Below, in pieces: positions 15,479-23,662 of a stretch of DNA of 64,000 nucleotides (positions are counted from its first letter, which is position 1; each line of letters starts with the position of its first letter). Both the position numbers and the translations under genes were made by a program. Below the pieces are notes generated by a model, which searched no databases, was not told the DNA's origin, and saw only the letters and a list, made by a program, of their open reading frames with translations. The stretch lies in contig NZ_JBDLLG010000005.1 in assembly GCF_039822625.1 (NCBI RefSeq), positions 129,139-193,138 on the forward strand, in the 5' to 3' direction. The DNA is from Marinimicrobium locisalis. GTDB lineage: Bacteria; Pseudomonadota; Gammaproteobacteria; Pseudomonadales; Cellvibrionaceae.

Positions 15479-15506
15479 TGACAATTCCCGGCCAGAGGTG
15501 ACAATT
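15479..15506. promoter_or_regulatory. Direct repeat TGACAATT upstream of nhaD
   Basis: TGACAATT occurs at 15479-15486 and again at 15499-15506, a 20-base centre spacing equal to about two DNA turns. That suits tandem binding of a regulator on one face of the helix. It lies 129 to 156 bases upstream of the nhaD start. No regulator is identifiable. Confidence 0.35.
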
Positions 15507-15634
15507 TTCGACCAAAACAGCCCCTTCTAGCGGTCGAACCAGGCGCGAGCATCCCGTCCTCATTTGTGCTAATATTCGTCGCGCTTTTTCACCCCTTCTG
15601 TCACCTAATTCCGCTCTTACATACGGAAGCCAAG

Positions 15635-17086
15635 ATGCCTCAGAACACTCTCTCTGTTTCTGGACTGCTGGGCCTGCTACTGGCTCTGCTCAGCCCGTCC
15701 GTGTCCGCTGCCGTGGGCAGCATTGATCTTACCTCCAGCGGCGTCGGCTACTTCGCCCTGGCCGTTTTCACCCTCGCCTACATCCTGGTAATGAGTGAGG
15801 AAAAGCTTCACCTGCGCAAATCCAAACCGGTGCTGGTCGCCGCCGGTATCATCTGGATGCTCATCGGTTGGGTCTACGTTCAGGGCGGCATGGCCGCTGA
15901 ATCGGAATACGCCTTCCGCCATACGCTGTTGGAATTTGCCGAACTGATGCTGTTCCTGCTGGTGGCGATGACCTATATCAACGCCCTGGAAGAGCGCCGC
16001 CTGTTCGATGTGCTGCGGGCGTGGATGGTGCGCAAGGGCTTCAACTACAAGACCCTGTTCTGGTTGACCGGCCTGCTGTCTTTTTTCATTTCACCCATCG
16101 CTGATAACCTTACCACCGCCCTGCTGATGTGTGCCGTGGTCATCAAGATGGCACCGGAAGACAACCGCTTTATCAACCTGTGCTGCGTCAATATTGTGAT
16201 AGCGGCGAACGCCGGCGGTGCCTTCAGCCCCTTTGGCGATATCACCACGCTGATGGTGTGGCAGGCCGGCATCGTCAAGTTCCAGGAGTTCTTCAGCCTG
16301 TTCCTGCCCTCCCTGGTGAATTACGCCATCCCCGCGCTGGTGATGAGCTTTTTCGTGGAAGACCGCAAACCGGCGGCGGTGTACGAGGAGGTGGAGCTCA
16401 AGCGCGGTGCCCTGCGCATTATGGCCCTGTTCCTGCTCACCATTGCCACCGCCGTCTGCTACCACACCTTTCTGCATTTACCGCCGGTGGCGGGCATGAT
16501 GATGGGGCTGGGTTACCTGCAGTTTTTTGGCTTTTTCCTGCGCCGCACGCTGCCCGGCTCCCTCGCTCGCAAGCGTGCCCTGGCCGAACAAGCCGGGGAC
16601 GAGGCGGCGCTGCGCCGCCTGGGCAGCGTGGTGCCCTTTGATGTGTTCAACCGGGTGGCACGCGCCGAGTGGGATACGCTGCTGTTCTTCTATGGCGTGG
16701 TGATGTGCGTGGGGGGGCTGGGCTTTATGGGCTACCTGGCGCTGATGTCCGACGTGCTCTACAACGGTTTCGGCCCGACGTTTGCCAACATCACGCTGGG
16801 GGTCGCCTCAGCCCTCATCGATAACATTCCGGTGATGTTTGCGGTACTGACCATGGAGCCGGAAATGTCCCACGGCCAGTGGCTGCTAATCACCCTCACT
16901 GCGGGTACGGGGGGCAGTCTGCTGTCCATCGGCTCGGCCGCCGGGGTGGCACTGATGGGCCAGGCGCGCGGGGCCTATACCTTTTTCGGCCACCTGAAAT
17001 GGGCTCCGGTCATCGCCCTGGGCTACGCCGCCGGCATTCTGGTGCATCTGTGGCTGAACGTGGAGAGCTTCTCCCTGTTCGGCTAA
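15635..17086 (+). CDS. nhaD: NhaD-type Na+/H+ antiporter
   Basis: 483 residues from the ATG at 15635, with GGAAG upstream; a GTG 69 bases earlier would add an atypical tail before the signal-like segment. It has about twelve hydrophobic segments. Characteristic stretches are VMSEEKLHLRKSKPVL near residue 55, FFISPIADNLTTALLMC, IVIAANAGGAFSPFGDITT and, near the C-terminus, SALIDNIPVMFAV, the paired ion-transport-family repeats with conserved Asp/Asn/Thr. NhaD exchanges Na+ or Li+ for protons across the inner membrane and is common in marine and alkaliphilic bacteria, consistent with the BCCT transporter nearby. It stands alone and runs into a 25-bp tandem repeat array. Confidence 0.93.
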   Translation: MPQNTLSVSGLLGLLLALLSPSVSAAVGSIDLTSSGVGYFALAVFTLAYILVMSEEKLHLRKSKPVLVAAGIIWMLIGWVYVQGGMAAESEYAFRHTLLEFAELMLFLLVAMTYINALEERRLFDVLRAWMVRKGFNYKTLFWLTGLLSFFISPIADNLTTALLMCAVVIKMAPEDNRFINLCCVNIVIAANAGGAFSPFGDITTLMVWQAGIVKFQEFFSLFLPSLVNYAIPALVMSFFVEDRKPAAVYEEVELKRGALRIMALFLLTIATAVCYHTFLHLPPVAGMMMGLGYLQFFGFFLRRTLPGSLARKRALAEQAGDEAALRRLGSVVPFDVFNRVARAEWDTLLFFYGVVMCVGGLGFMGYLALMSDVLYNGFGPTFANITLGVASALIDNIPVMFAVLTMEPEMSHGQWLLITLTAGTGGSLLSIGSAAGVALMGQARGAYTFFGHLKWAPVIALGYAAGILVHLWLNVESFSLFG

Positions 17087-17098
17087 GGGTTTTACTTT

Positions 17099-17165
17099 AC
17101 GGGCCGCTGAAGGCTGTGTCCTTACGAGCCGCTGAAGGCTGTGTCCTTCCGAGCCGCTGAAGGCT
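17099..17165. repeat. 25-bp tandem repeat array (about 2.7 copies) with internal palindromes
   Basis: Units start at 17099, 17124 and 17149 with a 25-base period; the first two differ by one base, the third is partial. Each unit contains AGCC-GCTGA-AGGCT-like inverted halves, and the last forms GAGCC/GGCTC. The array sits between the convergent nhaD and mak genes, where it could act as a bidirectional terminator. Confidence 0.85.
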
Positions 17166-17176
17166 CACCCCCGGCA

Positions 17177-18091
17177 TCAAGCGTTGAGGGGGTTGAGCCA
17201 GGCGGCGCCTCTGACACCACTGGAGTCGCCGTGCACCGCGCGGACCACCGGAGTGTCGCACTCCCCTCCAAACACGTAGTTCGGCAGCAGCGCTGGAACG
17301 CGGTCGTAGATTGCCGCCATGTTGGACACCCCGCCCCCCACGACAATCACATCCGGGTCGAGCACGTTAATCACCGCAGCGAACCCGCGCGCCAAGCACT
17401 CGATATAATCATTGATAACCATGACCGCCGCCCGCTCGCCGGCCTCGGCCCGCTCGGCTATTTCGCTACCCTGGAGAGTCTCGCCCGTCATACGTTCATA
17501 GGACAGGCACAAGCCCGTGCCGGAGAGGAAGGTCTCCTGACAGCCAAAACGGCCACAGTAGCACCGGCGGGATTGAAGCTCGGTTTCAGACGTCCAGGGC
17601 AAGGGGTTGTGACCCCACTCGCCGGCCACCCCGTTGGGGCCGGCCACCGCCTCGCCACGGCGAGCCAGGCCCGCCCCGCAGCCGGTGCCCAGGATGGCCG
17701 CAAATGTATACTCGTAGCCGGCCGCGGCACCGTCGGTCGCTTCGGAGACCGCCAGGCAGTTGGCGTCATTGGTGACCTTCACCTCCCGCCCCAGTCGTTT
17801 GGAAAGGTCCGCCTGAAGGGGTTTACCGTTGAGCCACGTGGAGTTGGCGTTTTTGACCAGACCGGTCTTGCGGGATACGGAGCCCGGAATGCCCACCCCC
17901 ACGGGCAACGCCCCGGCCCCGGCCTGGGCCTCCGCTTGCTCAACCAACCCACTGATTGCCTCAACGGTGGCGGCATAATCATCCCGAACGGTGGGGATGC
18001 GAGTGCGAAACAAGGTCTCGCTGTCGCCGTTTAGAAGAATCACTTCGGTTTTGGTGCCGCCAAGATCAATGCCGATGCGCCGCTGGGTCAT
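17177..18091 (-). CDS. mak: Fructokinase (ROK family)
   Basis: 304 residues from the ATG at 18091 (GGAAA upstream); the longer frame to 18148 adds a non-family tail. It phosphorylates fructose, and possibly mannose, with ATP in the cytoplasm. ROK features: phosphate loop GIDLGGTKTEV at the N-terminus, GIPGSVSRKTG, VKNANSTWLNG, DANCLAVSEA, ATP site GTGCGAG, GEWGHNPLPW, zinc-binding CYCGRFGCQE and the C-terminal VFGGECDTPV and HGDSSGVRGAAWL. These align closely with E. coli Mak as I remember it. No fructose transporter or regulator is adjacent. A glucokinase or GlcNAc kinase is less likely given the GHNPLPW and GGECDTP motifs. Confidence 0.92.
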   Translation of the reverse strand: MTQRRIGIDLGGTKTEVILLNGDSETLFRTRIPTVRDDYAATVEAISGLVEQAEAQAGAGALPVGVGIPGSVSRKTGLVKNANSTWLNGKPLQADLSKRLGREVKVTNDANCLAVSEATDGAAAGYEYTFAAILGTGCGAGLARRGEAVAGPNGVAGEWGHNPLPWTSETELQSRRCYCGRFGCQETFLSGTGLCLSYERMTGETLQGSEIAERAEAGERAAVMVINDYIECLARGFAAVINVLDPDVIVVGGGVSNMAAIYDRVPALLPNYVFGGECDTPVVRAVHGDSSGVRGAAWLNPLNA

Positions 18092-18239
18092 AGTGGTTTC
18101 CGTTGCCGTTGGTAAGCGCGGGATTATAGGGAACCCCACTCGCCACACGCAAACCGCCGCTTGTTCCCATTAGAAAAGACGCTACAATTAAGGGGTAGCC
18201 CCTGACTAAAAAAGGGCAACCTTTTTGGAGAGATACGGT

Positions 18240-18614
18240 ATGACGGAATTTGTTGAACGCCGCCCGTTCAGCCGCATTCACTTTAACGCGCCAGCCGAAC
18301 TGAGCCAGGGCGCGCTAAGCGTGGATGCACAAGTGCTCGACATTTCCCTAAAAGGGGCCCTACTCGCCGTACCGGATAATACCGCTTTCGACGTCAGCAC
18401 TTCTCTTTCTCTGAACATTCGCCTTAATGACAATGTCGACATTGCCATGGAGGGGCGAATTGCCCACCGCGAGCCGGGCCGCATCGGCGTGGCCTGCGAA
18501 ACGATCGATCTGGAAAGCATCCAGCACTTACGGCGACTGGTGGAGTTAAACGTCGGAGATCCGGCGGTAATGGAACGCGAGCTTTCGGAGCTAATCCACG
18601 CCGCCACCCCCTGA
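18240..18614 (+). CDS. PilZ-domain protein (first of a tandem pair)
   Basis: 124 residues from the ATG at 18240, with GGAGAG seven bases upstream; a TTG at 18225 overlaps that ribosome site. The single domain begins with ERRPFSRI, matching the RxxxR c-di-GMP loop, followed by LDISLKGALL, the (D/N)xSxxG motif, so a c-di-GMP-binding role is plausible. It has no membrane segment or output domain. A second PilZ gene follows after 25 bases, suggesting co-transcription. The GGDEF-EAL protein at 29.4 kb is a possible source of the ligand pool. Confidence 0.85.
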   Translation: MTEFVERRPFSRIHFNAPAELSQGALSVDAQVLDISLKGALLAVPDNTAFDVSTSLSLNIRLNDNVDIAMEGRIAHREPGRIGVACETIDLESIQHLRRLVELNVGDPAVMERELSELIHAATP

Positions 18615-18639
18615 TCACGACGCTGTAGAGGAGACCCCC

Positions 18640-19008
18640 ATGCCCGCAATGGCTCCCCCCGACCGCCGCGAACACTCCCGTTACCCGGTTCATGCTCGCG
18701 CTCAAGTGCTACACGACAGCCGTGGGTGGGATGTAAGGCTGTTGGATATGTCCTTCACAGGGGCGTGTCTCGCGATGGACAATGAACACCCTCTGCGCGA
18801 AGGAGATGAAATTAAACTGACGGTAGAGCTTGAAGAGGTGTCCTCGCCCGATGTGAGCGAGTTGCTGGACCACCAGCCGCGCAAGTGCTTGAGGTTGCGC
18901 GGCACCATGGTTTATCGGGACGCCGATTACGCCGGCGTTGAGTACTGCCCGCTCAGCGAAGTCGACCAGGTGTTGTTGGCGTTGCTGCTTTCCCGCCCCG
19001 AAGATTAA
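18640..19008 (+). CDS. PilZ-domain protein (second of a tandem pair)
   Basis: 122 residues with a GAGGAG site eight bases upstream of the ATG. DRREHSRYPV near the N-terminus and LDMSFTGACL about 25 residues later give both halves of the PilZ c-di-GMP motif. The rest is strand-rich (IKLTVELEEV, LRGTMVYRDADYAGVEY) with a helical C-terminus. It shares only the domain pattern with the first gene, so the pair is either old or assembled separately. Its last 56 bases overlap the 3' end of the convergent DoxX-like gene. Confidence 0.86.
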   Translation: MPAMAPPDRREHSRYPVHARAQVLHDSRGWDVRLLDMSFTGACLAMDNEHPLREGDEIKLTVELEEVSSPDVSELLDHQPRKCLRLRGTMVYRDADYAGVEYCPLSEVDQVLLALLLSRPED

Positions 19009-19957
19009 CCGGCGCTTTGCGTATCTCCGGCGCCGGTTGGTAAAACAACAGCAAAATGCCGCAGGCGAAAATAGGCAGGTGACCAATCAGTTCCACCCAG
19101 GCCATTTGATGCTCCCCGATTGAGAAAAAATAACTGTTGGTGGCCACCATAAACATAAACAACACCGCCACCGTTAAACGGGGTACCCAGCCCGCCAGAA
19201 AGACCAGTCCAATCAACAGTTCCACCAAGCCGGCCGAATAGACGAATAGCCTGTCACTGTAGTTCAGCCCGGCCTGAGCCATAAAGTTGAAGTCGTACTG
19301 CTCAAGCAGGGATAGCGCGCGCATGGGATCATTAAGCTTTTCGGTAAACGCCAAACTCACCAGCGAGAAGCCAAGCAGCAAACGCACCAACAGCAACCCA
19401 AGGGGGGAGGGTCGCTCATCGGCAAACAGAACGATCCAGGCCAATGCCAGCAGTAGTGGGTATTCGAGAACGAACAGCGGGTCCGACACGCTCGCCGCGA
19501 CAAACAACAAGACAATGAGAGCAGCGCAAAGCCCCCGACCGCGGTCGAGCAACAGACCACTGTAAATAACCAGTTGCGCCGCCACGCCCGCGTAAAGGAG
19601 CGGCTCCGGCATGTGAATATGCGGCGCCAGAAAGGTGTTGGTAATGGCCGCGCCGAGAAAGTAAATCGCAATTAGGTAATACACCAACCGCAGTGGCCGG
19701 GTCGAGCGACTGTAGAGCCGACGGGGCGTCAATGAATACTGATGCGCAACGGCGTCCACCGCTTTTGCCAGGAAAAGCCCTGCCGCCAATAAAACACCCA
19801 CTATGATCAACGTCGCCGGCTCCGGCATACCGCGATGGGTAGCCCCCGATGCGGGCTCGGAGAACCATTTGACATGAGCGACCACCGGTGACGCCCACAG
19901 TGTGGACACCGTTAAACCGACCATGCTCCATTTTCCGCTTATTTTTATTGTTGCCAT
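18953..19957 (-). CDS. DoxX-like multi-pass membrane protein
   Basis: 334 residues with about nine hydrophobic segments. The C-terminal half (AGLVELLIGLVFLAGWVPRLTVAV, MAWVELIGHLPIFACGI) resembles the DoxX family of small four-helix membrane proteins, preceded here by several more helices and an N-terminal segment carrying VVAHVKWFSEP. Proteins of this length occur in gammaproteobacteria as uncharacterised DoxX-like proteins; electron-transfer or redox roles are suggested for relatives but not shown. The ATG at 19957 has AGGGTG upstream. The last 56 bases overlap the second PilZ gene, tail to tail. Confidence 0.7.
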   Translation of the reverse strand: MATIKISGKWSMVGLTVSTLWASPVVAHVKWFSEPASGATHRGMPEPATLIIVGVLLAAGLFLAKAVDAVAHQYSLTPRRLYSRSTRPLRLVYYLIAIYFLGAAITNTFLAPHIHMPEPLLYAGVAAQLVIYSGLLLDRGRGLCAALIVLLFVAASVSDPLFVLEYPLLLALAWIVLFADERPSPLGLLLVRLLLGFSLVSLAFTEKLNDPMRALSLLEQYDFNFMAQAGLNYSDRLFVYSAGLVELLIGLVFLAGWVPRLTVAVLFMFMVATNSYFFSIGEHQMAWVELIGHLPIFACGILLLFYQPAPEIRKAPVNLRGGKAATPTTPGRLR

Positions 19958-20090
19958 ACATTCACCCTAAGGCTGATGCGAATTGACGCAGGGAGCAAAT
20001 CATAGTCCCTCTGAGCCTTTTCACCAGTAAAGGGTGGTAAGCGATGCCACCGATTGTTACGTTTGTGGCACAGTTAACAGGATGAGAAAA

Positions 20091-20128
20091 TTTTCGCGCC
20101 GACCTCCAGTGGAAGATCGGCGCGAAAA
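20091..20128 (-). terminator. Terminator of the BCCT transporter gene
   Basis: TTTTCGCGCCGA (20091-20102) pairs perfectly with TCGGCGCGAAAA (20117-20128), a 12-bp stem with a 14-base loop. On the minus strand it continues into TTTTCTC, as expected of a terminator 29 bases after the transporter stop codon. Confidence 0.8.
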
Positions 20129-20156
20129 ACATTGGTAGGATAAATCAATAAAGCCC

Positions 20157-22148
20157 TTAACGCATGGCTTGCAGGAAGTGCATGTGTTTCTCGTACTGAT
20201 CAATCACATCGGCAATCACCTGCTCACGGGTCCAGTCCATAAGGTCATAGTCCTGGCCACCTTCGCGCAAATATACTTCAGCACGGAAGTAGCGTAGTTC
20301 CTCCCCCCGTTTACGGCGCACATCACTCATTACAAAAGTGGGCGGTGTGTAGGGGCGAGCATGCACGGAGTAGAAGAAGTCAATCTCCTCCCCATGAGAG
20401 ACCTCGATCCAAATGCGATCCTGATCGTCTTGCGCCACCGCCGCCCGCAGAGACTGCTTCTCAAACTCTTCGGCCACTTGTTCCAACGCGGGTTTGACCG
20501 TGCCATTCATAAAGCTCAGCACTTCCTGGCGCTTGGGGTGGCGAACAATACGGCTCAAACGCTGTTGCCAGGAGTTGGGCTGAGTCAGAATACGAGGCGC
20601 CAGCATGGCGTCCCTAAGGCTGGTCTTTTTGACCAGCTCCAAGCGAAGCGCGCGCAACAGGCCCCAGCACATTAACAGCATAATGATGGTGAAGGGCAGG
20701 GCGCTGGCGATGGTCGCGGTTTGCAGGGCGCTCAACCCGCCCGCCAGCAACAAAGCGGCGGCTATGACTCCCTCAGTAACCGACCAGAAAATCCGTTGCC
20801 ACACCGGTGACTCATCTCCGGCGCCGCCTGAGGTCAGCATATCTACCACGAGCGAGCCGGAATCCGAGGACGTGACAAAGAAGGTCACTACGAGAATCGT
20901 GGCGAGAAAGGAAAAAAGGGTGGACAGAGGCAAATACTCAAAGAACTGGAACAGCGCCACCGAGGAGTCCGCCGCAACCGCATCCGCCAGCTCGACCAAA
21001 CCCTGCTCGAGAATCATGTGAATGCCGGTATTGCCAAAAACGGTCATCCACAAAAAGGTAAAGCCTACCGGCACCGCCAGAACACCCACCACGAATTCGC
21101 GAATGGTCCGGCCACGGGAGACGCGAGCGATGAACATGCCCACGAACGGAGACCAGGCAATCCACCACCCCCAGTAGAACAGGGTCCAGCCCCCCAGCCA
21201 ATCCTTGGGCTCATAGGCGTTGAGGTTAAACGTGGTGTCGACGATTTTAGACAGGTAGTAACCGGTGTTCTGAACAAACGTTTGCAGCAGATAGACCGTC
21301 GGCCCTGCCACAAGGACAAACACCACCAGAATTACCGCCAAAATCATATTCAACTCGGAAACCCGGCGAATGCCCCCATCGAGCCCCATCACCACGGAAA
21401 TCGTTGCCAGCATCGTGATGAAGGCGATCAGCATAATCTGCACGCCGACGTTGGTCGGGACGTCAAACAGATAGCCCAGACCGGAGTTGATCTGCATGAC
21501 TCCTAGCCCCAGGGAGGTGGCCACGCCAAAGAGCGTGCCCAGCACCGCGAAAATATCCACGGCGTGGCCAATGGGCCCATGAATTTTTTCACCGATCAAC
21601 GGGTACAAGGAGGAGCGAATGGTCAACGGCAGATTCTGGCGGAAGGCAAAATAGGCAAGTGACAAGGCCACCACCGCATAAATGGCCCAGGCGTGCATCC
21701 CCCAGTGAAAGAAGGTAATGCGCATGGCTTCGCGCGCCGCGTCCGCCGTGGCGGCATCACCCGCAGGCGGAGTCATCATATGCATGACCGGCTCGGCCAC
21801 GCCAAAGAACATCAAACCGATGCCCATGCCCGCGGAAAAGAGCATGGCGAACCACGACACATAGCTATAGTCGGGCTCACTGTGATCCGGGCCGAGTTTG
21901 ATTCGCCCATAACTGGAAAAGGCTAGAACGACCACAAAAATCAGGAACAACGCCACCGCGAGAATATAAAACCACCCCGCGGTGTGGACGACCCAACTTT
22001 GCACCGCCCCGAACAACGTGCTCGCCCGCTCCGGCGCGATAATGGTACCCAGCACAAAGATCAGACTGAGAATGGCCGCGCCATAAAAAACCGGCGGGTT
22101 GATTTTGATCCAGCTGGGGTTGGCGCTTTTGTTACTTTCATCAGACAT
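20157..22148 (-). CDS. betT: BCCT-family transporter, BetT-like (choline or related betaine precursor)
   Basis: 663 residues: about twelve membrane segments (to about residue 505) and a cytosolic C-terminal domain of about 160 residues ending HFLQAMR, as in high-affinity choline transporters of the BetT type. Family signatures are GMGIGLMFFGVAEP in the fourth segment and WTLFYWGWWIAWSPFVGMF around the substrate-binding tryptophans. The long C-terminus is associated with osmotic control of BetT in other species. No betaine synthesis genes lie nearby. The adjacent porin, 77 bases away on the same strand and transcribed before it, might be co-expressed. Choline is the most likely substrate; carnitine or betaine cannot be excluded. 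Confidence 0.85.
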   Translation of the reverse strand: MSDESNKSANPSWIKINPPVFYGAAILSLIFVLGTIIAPERASTLFGAVQSWVVHTAGWFYILAVALFLIFVVVLAFSSYGRIKLGPDHSEPDYSYVSWFAMLFSAGMGIGLMFFGVAEPVMHMMTPPAGDAATADAAREAMRITFFHWGMHAWAIYAVVALSLAYFAFRQNLPLTIRSSLYPLIGEKIHGPIGHAVDIFAVLGTLFGVATSLGLGVMQINSGLGYLFDVPTNVGVQIMLIAFITMLATISVVMGLDGGIRRVSELNMILAVILVVFVLVAGPTVYLLQTFVQNTGYYLSKIVDTTFNLNAYEPKDWLGGWTLFYWGWWIAWSPFVGMFIARVSRGRTIREFVVGVLAVPVGFTFLWMTVFGNTGIHMILEQGLVELADAVAADSSVALFQFFEYLPLSTLFSFLATILVVTFFVTSSDSGSLVVDMLTSGGAGDESPVWQRIFWSVTEGVIAAALLLAGGLSALQTATIASALPFTIIMLLMCWGLLRALRLELVKKTSLRDAMLAPRILTQPNSWQQRLSRIVRHPKRQEVLSFMNGTVKPALEQVAEEFEKQSLRAAVAQDDQDRIWIEVSHGEEIDFFYSVHARPYTPPTFVMSDVRRKRGEELRYFRAEVYLREGGQDYDLMDWTREQVIADVIDQYEKHMHFLQAMR

Positions 22149-22225
22149 AGTGCCACCTTGCTTGGGTTATAGAGCTACCGGTTCACCACTAGGAAACCGA
22201 TAGGAGGCGTTATAGATAATGGGCG

Positions 22226-23344
22226 TCAAAGGTAGAAGTCCAGGGACACGTACAGCGCATCGAAATCCCCTTCGCCCACCTGACCGTTACGATCGACGAA
22301 ACCGTCCTGAGTGAGGTATTCAACGTAGACCCAGCCTGGGCCATAGTCGTAACGAAAGCCGGGGGCGATGGAGGTCACGTTATCGGCGGTCGATCCGGCG
22401 GTGTCCGGCCGGGCCTGACTAAAGTCCACGTAGTAAGACCAGTCACCCACGTCATAGCCTATTTCGGCGGCGAACCGGCTGTTTTCGATAGTGGGAGCCA
22501 GCCCGGCGCCATCGACATAACGCGAGGGAAGCTCGCGCTCCATAGTGATCCAGGAGGCCTTGGCGTACCATTGATCCCAGCTTGCCTGATAGTGAACAAC
22601 GGCAGCCTGATGGTCGCCATCCACGCTATCATTCCAGCGCTGCGCTCCCGGCATGCCCGGATCGGCATCGGTCAAATCCTGTAGTTTACCGGTTTGCAGC
22701 GACAGCCCGAGTGTCTGGTTTTCAAGGAAACCGTACTCGAGGTTACCCACCCAAGTCTGAACTTTACGAAAGGTGTTGGAGCTGCCCCAATGACCATTAT
22801 CATCCACGGTATCGGTGCTGGTGGAGCCCCAGTCATCGGCAAGGTAAAGCGCCGCGTCGTAATCCCAGCGCCCGCGCTCCCCCGAGAGTTTGACACCGAC
22901 ATCCATCTGGTCGCCGAACCCGGCCAACAAGATGTCACCGGGCCAAAAATTGTAAGTTTTCCACCCGAAGGGAACTTGACTTTTCCCGACCCTGATCACA
23001 TGGTCGTCATTAAGTTGCCACCCGACCCAGGCCTTATGCAGGGTGAACTGATCACCGGTGGAGTTGTTGGCCGGGTCAGTAAAACTACCGGGGCCGAGGC
23101 GCATTTCGGCGGAATAAAGCCAGCGGCCCTCCCCCTCGTCCGCCACGCCATCGGCGTAAAGAATCAGGGCTTCGCCTTCGAAGGCGCCCCAAGTGTCTTT
23201 GCTGGTTTCATCATCGGGCAGATAGGCATAGGTACCCCAGATGCCCGCTGAGAAGTTGCTTTCAGCCAGGGTTTGCAACGGCAGCGCCAAGCTGAGAGTG
23301 GAGAGCGCTGATGCCCCCAAGTAAAGCGGTAGTCGCTTTGCCAC
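22226..23344 (-). CDS. Outer-membrane porin-like beta-barrel protein
   Basis: I place the start at a GTG (23344) because AAAGGAGG lies five bases upstream and the resulting N-terminus, VAKRLPLYLGASALSTLSL, is a clean signal peptide ending in QTLAES; this gives 372 residues. Alternating strands, aromatic belts (FTLHKAWVGWQ, IRVGKSQVPFGWKTYNFW, GWVYVEYLTQDG) and a C-terminal SLDFYL, ending in a hydrophobic/aromatic pattern, indicate a porin barrel. The GKxQVPFGW loop is typical of general or phosphate-type porins. It stands upstream of the BCCT gene on the same strand. Substrate is unknown. The 318-base gap 23345-23662 holds its promoter, a REP-like repeat and no gene that I can see. Confidence 0.75.
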   Translation of the reverse strand: MAKRLPLYLGASALSTLSLALPLQTLAESNFSAGIWGTYAYLPDDETSKDTWGAFEGEALILYADGVADEGEGRWLYSAEMRLGPGSFTDPANNSTGDQFTLHKAWVGWQLNDDHVIRVGKSQVPFGWKTYNFWPGDILLAGFGDQMDVGVKLSGERGRWDYDAALYLADDWGSTSTDTVDDNGHWGSSNTFRKVQTWVGNLEYGFLENQTLGLSLQTGKLQDLTDADPGMPGAQRWNDSVDGDHQAAVVHYQASWDQWYAKASWITMERELPSRYVDGAGLAPTIENSRFAAEIGYDVGDWSYYVDFSQARPDTAGSTADNVTSIAPGFRYDYGPGWVYVEYLTQDGFVDRNGQVGEGDFDALYVSLDFYL

Positions 23345-23534
23345 GGTATCCTCCTTTAGTTTTCCATCAAACGGCGAGAGCCACCGGCGAGAAGCCCTTG
23401 TTTTCAATTATTCCTCACGTGAATGATATAGGATGGTTCCAGGGTGTTTGGGCAACACCGGGCGCTCTCTTGACTATAGTGCAAGTTTCAGACTTTTGGA
23501 GCGATCGCTCGAGACTGCTCGATCTCGGCTGCAG

Positions 23535-23574
23535 CGTTCGGTTGTCGGATTACGCTTGCGCTAATTCGCACTAC
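23535..23574. repeat. REP-like element downstream of radA
   Basis: TGTCGGATTACGC...GCGCTAATTCGCACTAC resembles the element at 13571-13620 (TGTCGGATTACG...CTAATCCGCCTAC): same order of half-sites, a shorter loop and two mismatches. It occupies the gap between radA and the porin promoter. Confidence 0.5.
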
Positions 23575-23662
23575 CGTAACATTGTAGGAGCACGGGACGA
23601 TAGAAGCCTCCATCAGACCAGGAACCGAACGACACTGGAAACCGAATGATAAGAGCCCCGAA

